A DNA stretch of 64,000 bases from Macrophomina tecta (lineage: Eukaryota > Ascomycota > Dothideomycetes > Botryosphaeriales > Botryosphaeriaceae), in contig JAKSGN010000006.1 in NCBI GenBank assembly GCA_024180945.1, positions 2,232,001-2,296,000 of the forward strand. Reading direction: 5' to 3'. The notes below the pieces were generated by a model. That model searched no databases and was not told the origin of the DNA. It worked only from the letters and a program-made list of their open reading frames with translations. Positions 14,556 through 25,415 of the stretch are shown one piece after another; the stretch's first letter is position 1, and every line of letters begins with the position of its first letter. The translations under genes and the position numbers were made by a program.

Positions 14556-16807
14556 ATGGGCTTCTCTAAGGGGCGGCGCCAACATCGCCGCCAACCTTCG
14601 TGGCTGAAGCTGGCCACAGCAGGCAACAGCCCCTACTTGGGTGGTCCGAGCGAGCAGTCGCCGTTCAGCTCAACGCAGTACTCATTCTCGGCCGCTGAGG
14701 CCAGCGCGTACGAGGACATCGCGTCACCGAGCACCATCGATGAGATTGGTTACGCCAAGAAGAACGACCTCCGCATCGACGAGGCTCCAGTGAATGCGGC
14801 CCGAGCAGACCCCACCTTCGCTACTTCTGGACTAGACAAATATTACCGTCCAGTCGAAGGATACGAGGGCATGCATCGGTACGACCCGGATTTCGAGTGG
14901 GATCCGGAGGAGGAAAGGCGAGTTGTGCGCAAGGTATGTGTCCATTGTCCCAATGGGATACCTACACCGCCGAAGCCCATCACAAATCAAATGCTGTCTT
15001 GGCATCTTGCGCCGCCAAGTGAGATGCATTAGAGAGCATCGCCGCTTCGTGAGATGGTGAAAAGGTCTAAAATTCCATTGCCACGTGCTGTTTGCTTGTT
15101 CTGGCGATTTACTACTGTTTCCTGTTCGACACCATGCTGTCTGGTGTATCTTACGCAGCGGCGCAGGATGATGTTGCAAGCAAAGAAATGAATCGCCGTT
15201 GTACACTCGAATGAGACATGTCCACTGATGTTCGCAGATCGACAAACGCATCTGCTTGTGGGTTTGCATCATGTTTTTCGCGCTGCAATTGGATCGAGGC
15301 AACATCGCCCAGGCCCTCTCGGACAACATGCTCGACGACCTGGGCCTTACGACCAACGACTACAACTACGGCCAGACCATCTTCTACGTCAGCTTCCTCC
15401 TGGCTGAACTACCCTCGCAGCTCATCAGTAAATGGCTAGGCCCGGACAACTGGATTCCCATCCAGATGGTATCCTGGAGCTTCATCGCCAGCCTTCAAGC
15501 CTTTATAACCGGCCGGAAATCCTTCTTCCTAACGCGCTGCCTCCTGGGCACCCTCGAAGGTGGCTTTATCCCCGAGCAGATCCTCTACCTCAGCTATTGG
15601 TACACTAGCTCCGAGCTGCCTACCCGGCTGTCGTGGTTCTGGGTCGCCTCCAAAGCCACCGACATCAGCTCCGCCTTCCTCGCATACGCGCTGCTGCGCC
15701 TGCGCGGCCTCTTCGGCGCCGCGGGCTGGCAGTGGCTCTTTTTTCTCGAAGGGCTGCTCACCGCTACCATCGGCGTCTTCTCGTGGTACTACCTGCCGCC
15801 GGGCCCGACGCAGACGGCCAGCGCCTTCCGCGGTGAGGAAGGCTGGTTCACGGCGCGCCAGGAGCGCATCATGGTCAACCGCGTGCTACGCGACGACCCA
15901 TCCAAGGGCGACATGCACAACCGCCAGCCAGTCACGCCCGCCATGCTGTGGGAGTGTCTGGCCGACTGGCACCTGTGGCCCGTGTACCTCCTCGGCTTGA
16001 CGGCCTTCGTCCCGCAGTATCCTATGACGGCGTATTTGACTCTGCAGCTGCGTAGCATTGGGTTTGACACGTTCGACACGAATCTACTGGTCGTGCCACC
16101 GCTGTGCTTGTATATCGTTCAGTTGCTGTTCTGGACCTGGTTGTCCGAGAGGATCAATGAGCGGTTCCTGTTGGCGACGGTGGGCCAACTGTGGAGCTTG
16201 CCGTTGTTGATTGCGTTGGTGGGGTTGCCGCTGGTTGCGCCGGCTGGCTTGCGGTACATTCTTATTGGGCTGCTGGTCGGTTTTCCGTACGTGCATGCGG
16301 TAAGTTGGTTCTACTTCTCTTCACCTGCCGGTGCTGCGGATAAGAGCTGATAGCTGGATGGCAGATCCTGGTAGCTATAACGAGCCGGAATGCGGGAACA
16401 GTGCGGACGCGTACAGTAGCGTCCGCGCTGTACAACATGTGCGTGCAAGCAGACAACATCATCGGGTCAAATGTAAGTTTGAGTAATCAGGAGGACCAAG
16501 CTCAGGTCTGACCATCTCCCCAGATCTATCGCGATGACGACAAACCCCTGTACGCGCACGGCAGCAAAGTCCTGATCGGCTTCTGCATCTTCAACATCGT
16601 GCTTTTTGTGGCCACGAAGTTCTTCTATGTGTCCATCAATCGGTAAGCCCTCCTCAGCTTGCGACAATTCTCGAATATTGACTGACGACCGTCTGCAGCC
16701 GCCGAGAAGGGATTTGGAACGCCATGAGTCACGACGAAAAGGAGGTATATCTAGCCACGACCCGAGATAAGGGCAACAAGCGCCTGGATTTCCGTTTCGC
16801 CCATTGA
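14556..16807 (+). CDS. Major facilitator anion:cation symporter (DAL5/Soa1-like)
   Basis: Five exons: 14556-14933, 15238-16299, 16365-16472, 16524-16642 and 16699-16807, giving 591 residues. A hydrophilic N-terminus of about 125 residues precedes the membrane core, which opens with RICLWVCIMFFALQLDRGNI. The conserved ACS-family segments LSDNMLDDLGLTTNDYNYG, RCLLGTLEGGFIPEQILYLS and an ITSRNAGTVRTRTVASALYN loop are present. Family members carry allantoate, pantothenate, nicotinate or, in the Soa1 group, sulfate, sulfite and sulfonates. The neighbouring dioxygenase makes a sulfonate or inorganic sulfur substrate most likely. The first intron (304 nt) is long for this window. An in-frame ATG at 14487 is a less likely start. 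Confidence 0.88.
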
Positions 16808-18120
16808 GCAATGCATACGTCGCATATCTTTCTTTTGTCCATTAGCATCGTGTACGGAGCAGGTATTCTAATTCAAAAGACTCCAATACCAATGAGCGAA
16901 CAGCGTTCCAAGTGCACAGCGAAAGGGAACTGCAGCGAAGATACGACGATATAACCAAAAATATGGCCGTCTCAGCGTACACCAGACGAAATGGGGATCC
17001 TCCGGTGAGGCTTAGGCTGAGGCCATCTCACAGGCAGTTGGTAATTAAGTTGACAAGCCTTCGACTACCAGAAAGATACTTCTTAACAGGGTGCTACTGG
17101 CACCTAGTCCTCCGTCAATCATTGGCAGTCAGCAAAAAAGCACCCCGTAGACGCCTACCACAAAGCCCCCCAGATGTAATCCGTTGACTAGGGCAACTGG
17201 ACGGGCCGCAGCAGGTCTGCATGTCCTCCCGCCCTCTGCTAAGATTCACCCAACTCATCGTCGCTCCGAATCACTGCTTTTACTGTTGTTTTCATGTCAT
17301 ATCTGTGTCTAGATGAACCGGGCTATAGCAATATCCTCGCCCGGCTTGCCTGGGGCCGCTCGTTCGATTGCGAATTGCATGTCGCCTGTGTCTAAATTAT
17401 GGCACCTCAAACAGCAATCTCGAAACCTCTTTGTACACGTGCACACGTACACGTGTACTCTTCCGATGTGACAGTAATGTCAGCCTCGCCCCGAGCTTGT
17501 TATATTATGTTTCACCCGGAAGGGCTATAAGTAAGACAAAAGCAGGTCAAAATGAAAGCCTCGCATCTCCTTCACAGCATACCAAGCGGACGAGACCGAA
17601 CAGAGTTGCTGAAAGAGGCATTGTGTTGGAATTTCTGCATTTTCCGTGAAGTTTCCTCTTCGCATTACAAATTCTCTCGCTCAATCTGCTCGCTTTATAC
17701 CTTATCCTATTATCGGTGTCGTAAGCATGAACAACTTAGGGAAGGAAAACAAGCAAATGCAGAACAGTGGCCAAATTAAGATAACTTCAATTATGCCCTG
17801 AGCCGTCTCCCATAACCACATCAAGTCATGCGTCATCATCATCATGCGTCGTCCCTGGGGCCAGTTGGAAACGTGCGTAGGTGCTGAGGTAAGTAGGCAG
17901 GCAGGTATGTAGGGATCAGAACGGAAAAGATGCCGAACGAAATAGGACAGAACCGTCTCTCCGACCAAGAACCCTCCATCCCATCTGCTAAGAGAGGGAG
18001 GTGAAAAAAAAGGCAGGATAACTGCGATAGATTTAACCCCCATGCTAGGATCCAAACACCAGTTTTTTAACGTCCCAAATACCAATGTCGAGCCAAGGCT
18101 TCCATCTCATCATCTCATCC
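16808..18120. other. Convergent intergenic region with an E-box palindrome pair
   Basis: Two genes converge on this 1.3-kb AT-richer stretch. No protein resembling a known family is open. The only clear structure is a pair of CACGTG palindromes at 17436-17455, listed separately. Confidence 0.5.
17433..17458. promoter_or_regulatory. Paired CACGTG E-box palindromes
   Basis: CACGTG occurs at 17436-17441 and again at 17450-17455. The second sits inside the perfect 12-nt palindrome GTACACGTGTAC (17447-17458) and the first shares the left arm GTACACGTG. CACGTG is the classical bHLH site (for example Cbf1 in yeast sulfur control). It lies between two 3' ends rather than upstream of a start, so function is uncertain. 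Confidence 0.35.
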
Positions 18121-21100
18121 CTATTCCCAATCCTTCCACTCCATCCTCACCGCATCCAGCTCTTCTTTGAGCCTCTCAGGCGCCAAGCCGCTGCTGACAG
18201 ATCCGCTTCCATACGAGTACCCGAGCTCCCGCTCACGCAGCGTCTCATCAAGCAATCGCCTCAAAGAGCGCTCCTGGTTCTTCAAATCGCGATGTATCTT
18301 CCTCCTTTCGCGGACCTTGCGCGCCAAGTAGACCGCATCATCATCTTCCACCGCACGCGCCCAAACACGGCGCATGCGCAAGCTATAGAGCTGGCACGAA
18401 TTGCCCTCCCCGGTGAATTCAGCGTCGCTGGGAACGAACTGAAGGGTGCGAGTTACGTCGTCGGCGAGCCTGGAGCCGCGCTTCACCTCCGGGTAGACGA
18501 CATCTTCATAGCATTCCTCACAGACGGTGAACTCAGGGATGCCAGGGAGAAAATGCCACGGGTTGCCGAGGAGGATTTCATCGCGTGTGCACTCGCGTTT
18601 CCAGGCGTGCGTTGAAGCAAGGTTCAAGAACGGAGCCATGTCTGGCACTCCGGTGCGGGACTTGAGAGCCTGCTCGTGAACTTCAAGGAGCGAGTCGAGG
18701 TACTGTGGGAAGCGAGTGCTCGTGGAACGGAAAGAACAGATTCGTGCAGACGAATCCATTGGCTGGAAGCAGCCGCCCAATGTAGGCATGAGGGCTTCTA
18801 GGTAGAGCACATCACGCTCGCAGATGTAGAGATTGGGAATGAAGTCGTTGCCTCTGTTATTCCGCAGACCATACCATGTACGAACGTCTTTCGTGTCGCC
18901 TGGACAGGGAGCCTCGGTATCAGTAATGGAGGCCAGCGAGAAGATCAAATCCAGATTTCTCCGCTTCTCTTTCAATGTCATGAGCCAAGCAAGTCGATAC
19001 CATGGTGAACTAAAGTGACATTTCTTTGGAAGATCAGTAGGGGGCGCTCTTTCGAAGTATCTTCGGAACATTGAATGGCCGATGATATTATCAAGACAGT
19101 CGGGGCAAATGTCAAAAGAGGGCACACTGTCGAGAGTATACCAATCCCGATACCGCGAGGAATAGGTAGATCTTGGGCAAGGAGGTAATGGCAGATCAGG
19201 CATATCTGGAACTACTTCCTGTTGGATTTCGTTCCCCTGAGCGGTGCTAGGTACCGACCGTGGTTCCTTTCGTTCTTTCTGCACACTGCCCTCCGATAGT
19301 GTGCGGCGCAGGGGAGACCTGCCGGAATCGACCTCTTCTCTGACATGAGTTGGAATTGGCACGACCACTGGGCCGCGATGGTAATCAGAGGTCGTTCTCC
19401 TAGGGCTTCTCGGGCTTTCGGGAATGAATTGATAGCTCTGTTCCGCAGGCATAATATCGTCAACAGGATAAGGCAGAGACGTGGTTGATATCGAAGTTGG
19501 ATGCCTAGTTGGAGAAGGTGATTGGATGCCAATCCTTGGAGGAGGCTCTTGTAGATAGGGATCCAAGTCGTCGGTCGTGGCTACCTCATACCGGCTCTGT
19601 CGAGAGACTGGGGTCGACCGGTCCTTCGGGGACCCGGAAAGAGGGAACGTCGAGGTGCGGTCTGGCCGTCCGCCGCTGGCCTCGATCCTCGGAGACGATG
19701 GGCGATGATTCTGTTCGTCTGCAAGGGGTGATGGAGCACGTGAATACAGAGACCCTGGACGGGAACCAGGGTCCCTGCGGACCCTCGCATCACCCTCATG
19801 CGGCCTGAGACTTGGAGATCGAGGCGGTGATGGAGGCAAAGAATTCTCCCTCGACCTTGGTGAAGCCGGCCTAGAGGACGCCTTGGATGATTTCGAACTT
19901 TGACGGTTGTCTTCGGCACTCCCGTACAGAGTCTCAGCTGTACCCTGGCGTGAAGGTTTCGGCCTACCCCAGGGCAAATCCCCCGGGAGGAATTGGGAAG
20001 ACGAAGGGGTATCTCCACTAGACGATCCGGAACCTTTTGGTGTCGAACGGGAAGTCGAAGTAGGGGGCGTGTTCGGTAGTCCAGACAGGCGATCTCTTTT
20101 CAAGTCACGCTCACGCGGAACAAGCCGAATATCTTCTTTGACTTCGGCAGGGCTGTAAGAATAAGGCGACGACACGCGTTCCTTGATGGGCTCTGGATCG
20201 AGCGCTGTATGCTTGATGCTGTCTTTTTTCGTCTCCGAAGGCGTATAAGTATAGGGAGAAGATACACGTTCTCGCGTCATCACAGATGCAGCCAGAGGAG
20301 TACGAAGATCATCTTTCTTAGAATCGGTAGGCGCGTACGAGTAGGGAGAAGATACGCGCTCCGGCGGAGATGTGAGGTCGTGCAGGGAGGTTCGCAGATC
20401 ATCCTTCTTCAGATCGGCCGGACTGAACGAATAGCGCGCAGGTTTCCGTCGCTCCCGCAACTTGTGAGACTCGTCGGCAGATAGATCAGATCCATCTGAG
20501 ATCACATTGTCTCGGCGCGAATCCGTCGGAAACAGGGACTGTGTTTGAAGCGGAGCAGGCCGAGACTTGACTGGATCAGTGCGGCCACTGACATCGGCCC
20601 TTACTCCGGAAGTCCGACCGAAAGACGTCGAGGAAGCGGCAGAGTCTGGAGAGAGGTAAGAATCGCCAGAAGATCGCTCCTTGGGCGCGGCGGAGGTTCT
20701 GGAGTAAGAGTAGGGCGAACGCGAGCGCGTGGTGTTGACGGGTGGATCACGCAGATCAGTCTGCAAGGGCGGAGCCTTCTGGCGGTCCACGGGCTGGCGC
20801 ATGCTTCTTCGAGTCCGAACTTCATCTGCAGGCTGCTCCGCACCATCACCACTGCCCGGGACGATCACAAAACGACGCTCTTGGTTGAAGCGCGCCATTT
20901 CCTCCTCCACCTCGACCAGTATCGGCTCCTGGTCAACGGAACCCCGGTTCGGCGCCTCGTCGCCCCGCTTCCCGTCATCCCACGCATGATTCGCCGCCTC
21001 TTTCGCAAGCGCTACCTCGATATCCTCGACAGTGGGGAGCGGCGGCCATGATGCCCTCCTATGGCGCTCGACGCGATACGACGCGGTGGGCGGTGGTGTG

Positions 21101-21345
21101 GGAGGGTAGCGGTCGCGATCGCGGGGATCGTAAGCGTAGGCGGGGGTGAAGTCCTCGGCGTAACGAGCGTCGTAGTCGGCGGCGCTGGGTGTGCGTCGTT
21201 GGTCAAGATCGTAGTACTCGGGGCGACGGCGATCGTAGGGGTATTGCTGGCCCTTCACATGCTCGTAGTCGCGCGACCGCGAGGTGTTTGGCTCGTAGCG
21301 GCGACTCGAGTAGCGGGGCCGGTCGTCGTAGTCGCGGTATGCCAT
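18121..21345 (-). CDS. Large disordered protein with a Cys-containing C-terminal domain, unknown function
   Basis: A single open frame from 21345 encodes about 1074 residues. The start MAYRDYDDRPRY was chosen because everything upstream in frame is low-quality sequence. The first ~700 residues are hydrophilic and rich in Ser, Pro, Arg and Asp. They include about four imperfect repeats of the form SPYSYxPxxxKKDDLR, encoded around 20140-20460. From about residue 720 the protein becomes ordered, with CPDC near 747-750 and CEEC near 942-945 plus further Cys residues. It ends in an Arg/Glu-rich segment likely to form a coiled coil. Similar proteins in other ascomycetes are annotated loosely as Ser/Arg-rich nuclear proteins; I cannot assign a function. 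Confidence 0.8.
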   Translation of the reverse strand: MAYRDYDDRPRYSSRRYEPNTSRSRDYEHVKGQQYPYDRRRPEYYDLDQRRTPSAADYDARYAEDFTPAYAYDPRDRDRYPPTPPPTASYRVERHRRASWPPLPTVEDIEVALAKEAANHAWDDGKRGDEAPNRGSVDQEPILVEVEEEMARFNQERRFVIVPGSGDGAEQPADEVRTRRSMRQPVDRQKAPPLQTDLRDPPVNTTRSRSPYSYSRTSAAPKERSSGDSYLSPDSAASSTSFGRTSGVRADVSGRTDPVKSRPAPLQTQSLFPTDSRRDNVISDGSDLSADESHKLRERRKPARYSFSPADLKKDDLRTSLHDLTSPPERVSSPYSYAPTDSKKDDLRTPLAASVMTRERVSSPYTYTPSETKKDSIKHTALDPEPIKERVSSPYSYSPAEVKEDIRLVPRERDLKRDRLSGLPNTPPTSTSRSTPKGSGSSSGDTPSSSQFLPGDLPWGRPKPSRQGTAETLYGSAEDNRQSSKSSKASSRPASPRSRENSLPPSPPRSPSLRPHEGDARVRRDPGSRPGSLYSRAPSPLADEQNHRPSSPRIEASGGRPDRTSTFPLSGSPKDRSTPVSRQSRYEVATTDDLDPYLQEPPPRIGIQSPSPTRHPTSISTTSLPYPVDDIMPAEQSYQFIPESPRSPRRTTSDYHRGPVVVPIPTHVREEVDSGRSPLRRTLSEGSVQKERKEPRSVPSTAQGNEIQQEVVPDMPDLPLPPCPRSTYSSRYRDWYTLDSVPSFDICPDCLDNIIGHSMFRRYFERAPPTDLPKKCHFSSPWYRLAWLMTLKEKRRNLDLIFSLASITDTEAPCPGDTKDVRTWYGLRNNRGNDFIPNLYICERDVLYLEALMPTLGGCFQPMDSSARICSFRSTSTRFPQYLDSLLEVHEQALKSRTGVPDMAPFLNLASTHAWKRECTRDEILLGNPWHFLPGIPEFTVCEECYEDVVYPEVKRGSRLADDVTRTLQFVPSDAEFTGEGNSCQLYSLRMRRVWARAVEDDDAVYLARKVRERRKIHRDLKNQERSLRRLLDETLRERELGYSYGSGSVSSGLAPERLKEELDAVRMEWKDWE

Positions 21346-22326
21346 GCACGGCACTGGGGGCGGGGTTGCTGCAAGAGGAGCAGGAAGCAGAGCGGGCGGC
21401 AGGGAGAGGGCGGGGAGGGCTTTAAGGCGGGAGATGGAGGAAGAGGGCCAGGCGGACGCAGTCACGCAACGCCATGCGCTTTGGGGGGGTGTGGTGGGGG
21501 AAGCTGGGCCGGGGCGGATGTGGGCTGACGCAGTGCGAGCGGTGGGACGTCTGCGGAGGTGCAGTGGGCTAGCTGCTCGCGGCCTGGTCAGGGTCCGGTC
21601 TGCAGTGCTCAAGCTGCCCACCAGGGCTCGCCTGCCACTGGAGCGCCTTGCCGACACCGCACCTCCGCTCGCCTCCAGGGCTAACCGCGAGCCGCAAGGG
21701 GCGATGCCAATCGCCGCCGCCACACCCACATGGCGCCTATTTTGGGCTCCAAATACGATGAGACCTCCTCCAGTGGCGTCAGCGCAATCGTGAGATTCGC
21801 CCAAGAGCCGCATGCTCTCCTGCGCCCGCCCGCCTGCCATGCCCTGCGCTGCGCAGCGCATGCTGTGGTCTGGCGACCGAGCGGCGCCACGTCCGCCTGC
21901 CGCGCAGCTCGACTTGTGCGATGTGCTCGCGGCATGAAGCACTCATGCGTGCTGCCCGACCGCCCGCCTATCCAGAGCCCGGGGATGTCTTGAAATCCCA
22001 GGCCATGCAGAACCTCCCGCATACTATCAGTCATAAATTCGCCTCCATACATGCAAGGGTCATCCTGTTCTCCTGCAGCGCTCCTCGGGCACGCCAGCCG
22101 GCCCGCACGCGTCATCGGCCGCCGCCGCCTGGTTTGCTCCTCTCGGTGTACTTAGCGCCCACCCGCGCCTTCAGGATGTATTGGTTCTGCGCGAGGCAGC
22201 AAGAGTATGCCCGAGCAAAAACACCTCTCTCCACTGCCGTGCAGCCTGACGTGGCGGCTGACCCGAAAAGCAAGCATGGAAATCCGGGCGTCGCCGGCCA
22301 GTCCCCCCGTGGCATTCTCATCCCTT
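21346..22326. other. Intergenic region upstream of the large disordered protein gene
   Basis: It contains the promoter of the gene ending at 18121 and the 3' UTR of the SDR gene. GC-rich, with no supportable gene. The minus-strand frame stays open through it by composition only. Confidence 0.45.
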
Positions 22327-23503
22327 CTACCAAGGGTGAGGCTGTCCGTGGTCAGCGAATGCAGCTCGAGTAAGCGTCTCGGGGCTCGTGACCAAACTCA
22401 CCATGTTCTCCCACGTCCAGAAGGTGCCGCTGTGCTGAATGCCTTTGCTCTGTATAACATCGATCATTCCCGCCACAGACACCTCGGCGCTGATTTGACC
22501 ATTGATGGGCCAAGGCAGCTCGATGTTGGACATGTCCCTGAAACAGAATGAGCCTCAATGCTGCATCCGGGCCCCTACGGGTCTTACGTGGCCACTTCTC
22601 CTGGATGGATTGCGAGAATAATCGTGTCGTCGTCTTTGCGTTTCAGTTCTGCGGCCATGTGCTGAACTGCCGTGTCAGCGGGATGGTGTTGCCTACAGCC
22701 CGAGGCGAAACATATACATACGCGGAGCATCTGGTTCAAGGCGCACTTCGAGGCCGCGTAGGCAGCAAACCTGAAGCGCGTCAGCACTCGGCCGTTCCAA
22801 CGTGAGCCAGCGTTGTCGGCGGTACCCATCCTCCATCTCCCTGAAGTCGATGGCCGAGCCGGAATCACTGGACATGAAGACAATAGTGCCGATGGGGATA
22901 TTAGTCTGCAGCAGCTTCTGCGCGGTAATAATCGGGCCAATGGTGTTGGTATGCAGGTGGAAGGCAAATTCGTCGAAGGATCTGGGCGCAGTATGAGAGA
23001 CATGCATGGAGGGGCTCAAGAGGAACAACGCAGGACTGACAGTTCAGTGGCCCTCTGGTAACGGGATGGTTAGTCCATTCCAAGCCAGGTGGGTGGTACA
23101 GAAGAAACAATCAGGCTCACATTCGGGTATCTCAGGACACCGGCATTGATTACGACATAGTCTATCTTGAGGTTGGGGATTGCGGCGAGCTGATTCACGA
23201 AGTTCTGTCCACTGATCAACTGGCAGCCCACGCGGGCAACGCGGAGGAATCTGGTCGTACGACTATGCTGGCTTCGGATAGTATGTCACAGACGAGCATC
23301 TGGCAGCGGCCGTGGTCGTTGCCCGAGTGCCCCCAGAGGGCGGAAGCATGCTCGGCATAGGGTTGGCGGACAGTGGCGATGATCTTCTCGCCGCGGGCCA
23401 GCAGCTGGCGGACGAACTCGAGGCCAATGCCTCTGCTAGCGCCCACAATGACCCAGGTGGTGGTCTCCTGGTCGCTGTATAGCGCATCGGGTATTTGGTT
23501 CAT
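22327..23503 (-). CDS. Short-chain dehydrogenase/reductase, eight exons
   Basis: Exons: 23503-23261, 23204-23121, 23054-23041, 22981-22826, 22770-22722, 22661-22588, 22537-22402 and 22341-22327, giving 256 residues. SDR landmarks are GASRGIGLE (cofactor loop), YVVINAG, IVFMSSDSGS and YAASKCALNQM with the catalytic Tyr-x3-Lys. The family is a diverse set of NAD(P)H-dependent cytosolic oxidoreductases and the substrate cannot be read here. Exon 3 is a 14-nt microexon supported by a GACTAAC branch site and the conserved RATELS junction. The last intron (22401-22342) is 60 nt, in frame and stop-free, so retention would insert 20 residues before the terminal PHPW. Confidence 0.85.
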
Positions 23504-24628
23504 GTTTGTTGCAAGCCGACAGAAAATTCCGTGAGTGCGGCGCGCTTCGGCGGGACACTTCCTTCATGCTAGTGAAAAGTGGGAGGTGATAGGCAAAGCA
23601 AGCCCGCCAGATCGCCCGTCCGCGGTGTCGCGTGCTCCAGATGCGATCAAGAGACGGCCGACGATGCGAAAGAGGGTCCTGGGGAAAATGGCTGGCAGGA
23701 TACGATGTCTGTCCCCTCGATGATCTGGAAGCTGGCCAAGGCCGACAGAACCGGGCGGCCGCAGAGCTGGCGACAGGGAAGCTGCATGAGTATGTGCATC
23801 ATCGCGGCCGCTTCTGCTCGCCAGCATCGGAGATCAGAGAGAATGCCCGTGCTGCGTTCCAAATGCGAGCAGCGTTACAGACACGCACTTTGGCGCTGGA
23901 CGAGGAGGTATTCAGGACTTCATCATGAATCATGGCGAGCGTACGTCAATCGGAGCGTGCGCGTGTCCCGAGCGCAGAGGGAGATCCCGCCGACCTGCCC
24001 TGAACGCTGCCACAGAAGGATCGCTGCATCTCGCACATGACCTCAAGCTCGACAAGGCTTTCAGCGCGGCGCGTCGAAGATGCCGTCACAGACTCCTGCG
24101 GCGTCAAAGGCCAGAAACTCAAAATAAAAGAATAGGCTGGCAAGCCAGCAGGGCTTGAATACTCTCGGACAGCGATGACGTCGACGTGCTGGTGCTGCCC
24201 TCACCTGTGCTTCGAATACCGGCGGCGAGACGGCCATTCTACCTGTCCGAGGATGCGAGCGAGTTTCTATCCTTTCGCGCGGCAGGAGTAATCTGCGGTA
24301 TTCCAGCCGGCTCCTGTGGCGCGGAGGGCCTGGGGGCGCGAACAATCGCCGACCGTGAGCTGGTCCGCGGCTTAGTAGGTCGGGAGAAAACGGGCTGTTG
24401 CGCCGCCCGATCCAGGCAGCATAATCGTCGCTCTGATTGGCCAGCGCGACGCGGCTGACCTGGGCTAAAGACGAATCTCTTCCGTCACCGTCAACTTTTT
24501 CTTCTTTCCTTCCTCACCTCCAGCTCTCTCCATCAGCCTTCACTTCGACACCGACATACCTCGTCGTCCACCAATTCCTACGCTTCCCTCCATTCTCCAC
24601 GCGCTAAACACCTACACATTTAATCAAA
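23504..24628. promoter_or_regulatory. Bidirectional promoter region, SDR and cytochrome c
   Basis: This region separates the divergent SDR and cytochrome c genes. An ATTGG (CCAAT on the minus strand) lies at 24436-24440, about 190 nt before the cytochrome c ATG. HAP2/3/5 CCAAT-binding complexes are established regulators of respiratory genes including cytochrome c. The last ~120 nt before the ATG are CT-rich, as in strongly expressed fungal leaders. No gene is visible in the left half. Confidence 0.5.
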
Positions 24629-25415
24629 ATGGGTTTCGAAGCCGGTACGCGCGCGACTCTCCTTGTCCCCTTTCATCCCCAAGGCCCAACGCGACCCAAC
24701 GGTGGCCACTTGTCCTATCTGGAAGCAGCTGTCACATCTGGCAAAGGATTCTTGGGTCGGCACATGTCGTCCCAACGCTCCTTGACCGCATGCGCGGCTT
24801 TGCGCCTACGTGTCGCCGTTGGACTGCTTTCGCGACTGAGCACATCCTCTGGCGCCTTTGAATTGCACCCAATTCTCCGACGCACTCCTAATCCGTTCAT
24901 CATTCAATGGCTAACATTTTTTTTACCACAGGCGATGCTAAGAAGGGTGCCAACCTTTTCAAGGTACGTTGACGCAGAAGACGATTCTAGCCGGAAAAAC
25001 CGGTTTCGAGGCGCTACACCATCGACCGCTCTAACACTTCTCACAGACCCGTTGCGCTCAGTGCCACACCCTGAAGGCCGACGAGGGCAACAAGGTCGGC
25101 CCCAAGCTTCACGGTCTCTTTGGCCGCAAGTCCGGTCAGGTCGAGGGTTTCTCCTACACCGACGCCAACAAGCAGAAGGGCGTCACGTGGGACGAGAACA
25201 GCTTGGTACGCTCTCTAACCTCCCCGTCGACACCCGATGCGCTTATCTGCAGCATCGAGGTACCGCATATGCCTTCTCGCTAACAATTGCCGCAGTTCGA
25301 CTACCTCGAGAACCCTAAGAAGTACATTCCCGGAACCAAGATGGCCTTCGGCGGTCTCAAGAAGCCCAAGGACCGCAACGACCTGATCACCTTCCTCAAG
25401 GAGGAGACCTCGTAA
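24629..25415 (+). CDS. cyc1: Cytochrome c
   Basis: Four exons: 24629-24644, 24932-24963, 25047-25205 and 25296-25415, giving 108 residues, the family length. The haem-attachment motif is Cys19-Ala-Gln-Cys22-His23, and Met85 in GTKMAFGG is the sixth haem ligand. Other landmarks are [16 protein letters not shown] and [10 protein letters not shown]. It carries electrons from complex III to cytochrome oxidase in the mitochondrial intermembrane space. The first exon is only 16 nt and the first intron is 287 nt. Confidence 0.98.

Noticed and set aside
21346..21942. Upstream extension of the large disordered protein by 199 codons
   Set aside because: Composition is that of GC-rich intergenic DNA, while the start at 21345 gives a clean N-terminus.
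23579..24040. Plus-strand 153-codon frame in the SDR/cytochrome c promoter
   Set aside because: Composition only; lies in a divergent promoter and shows no domain.
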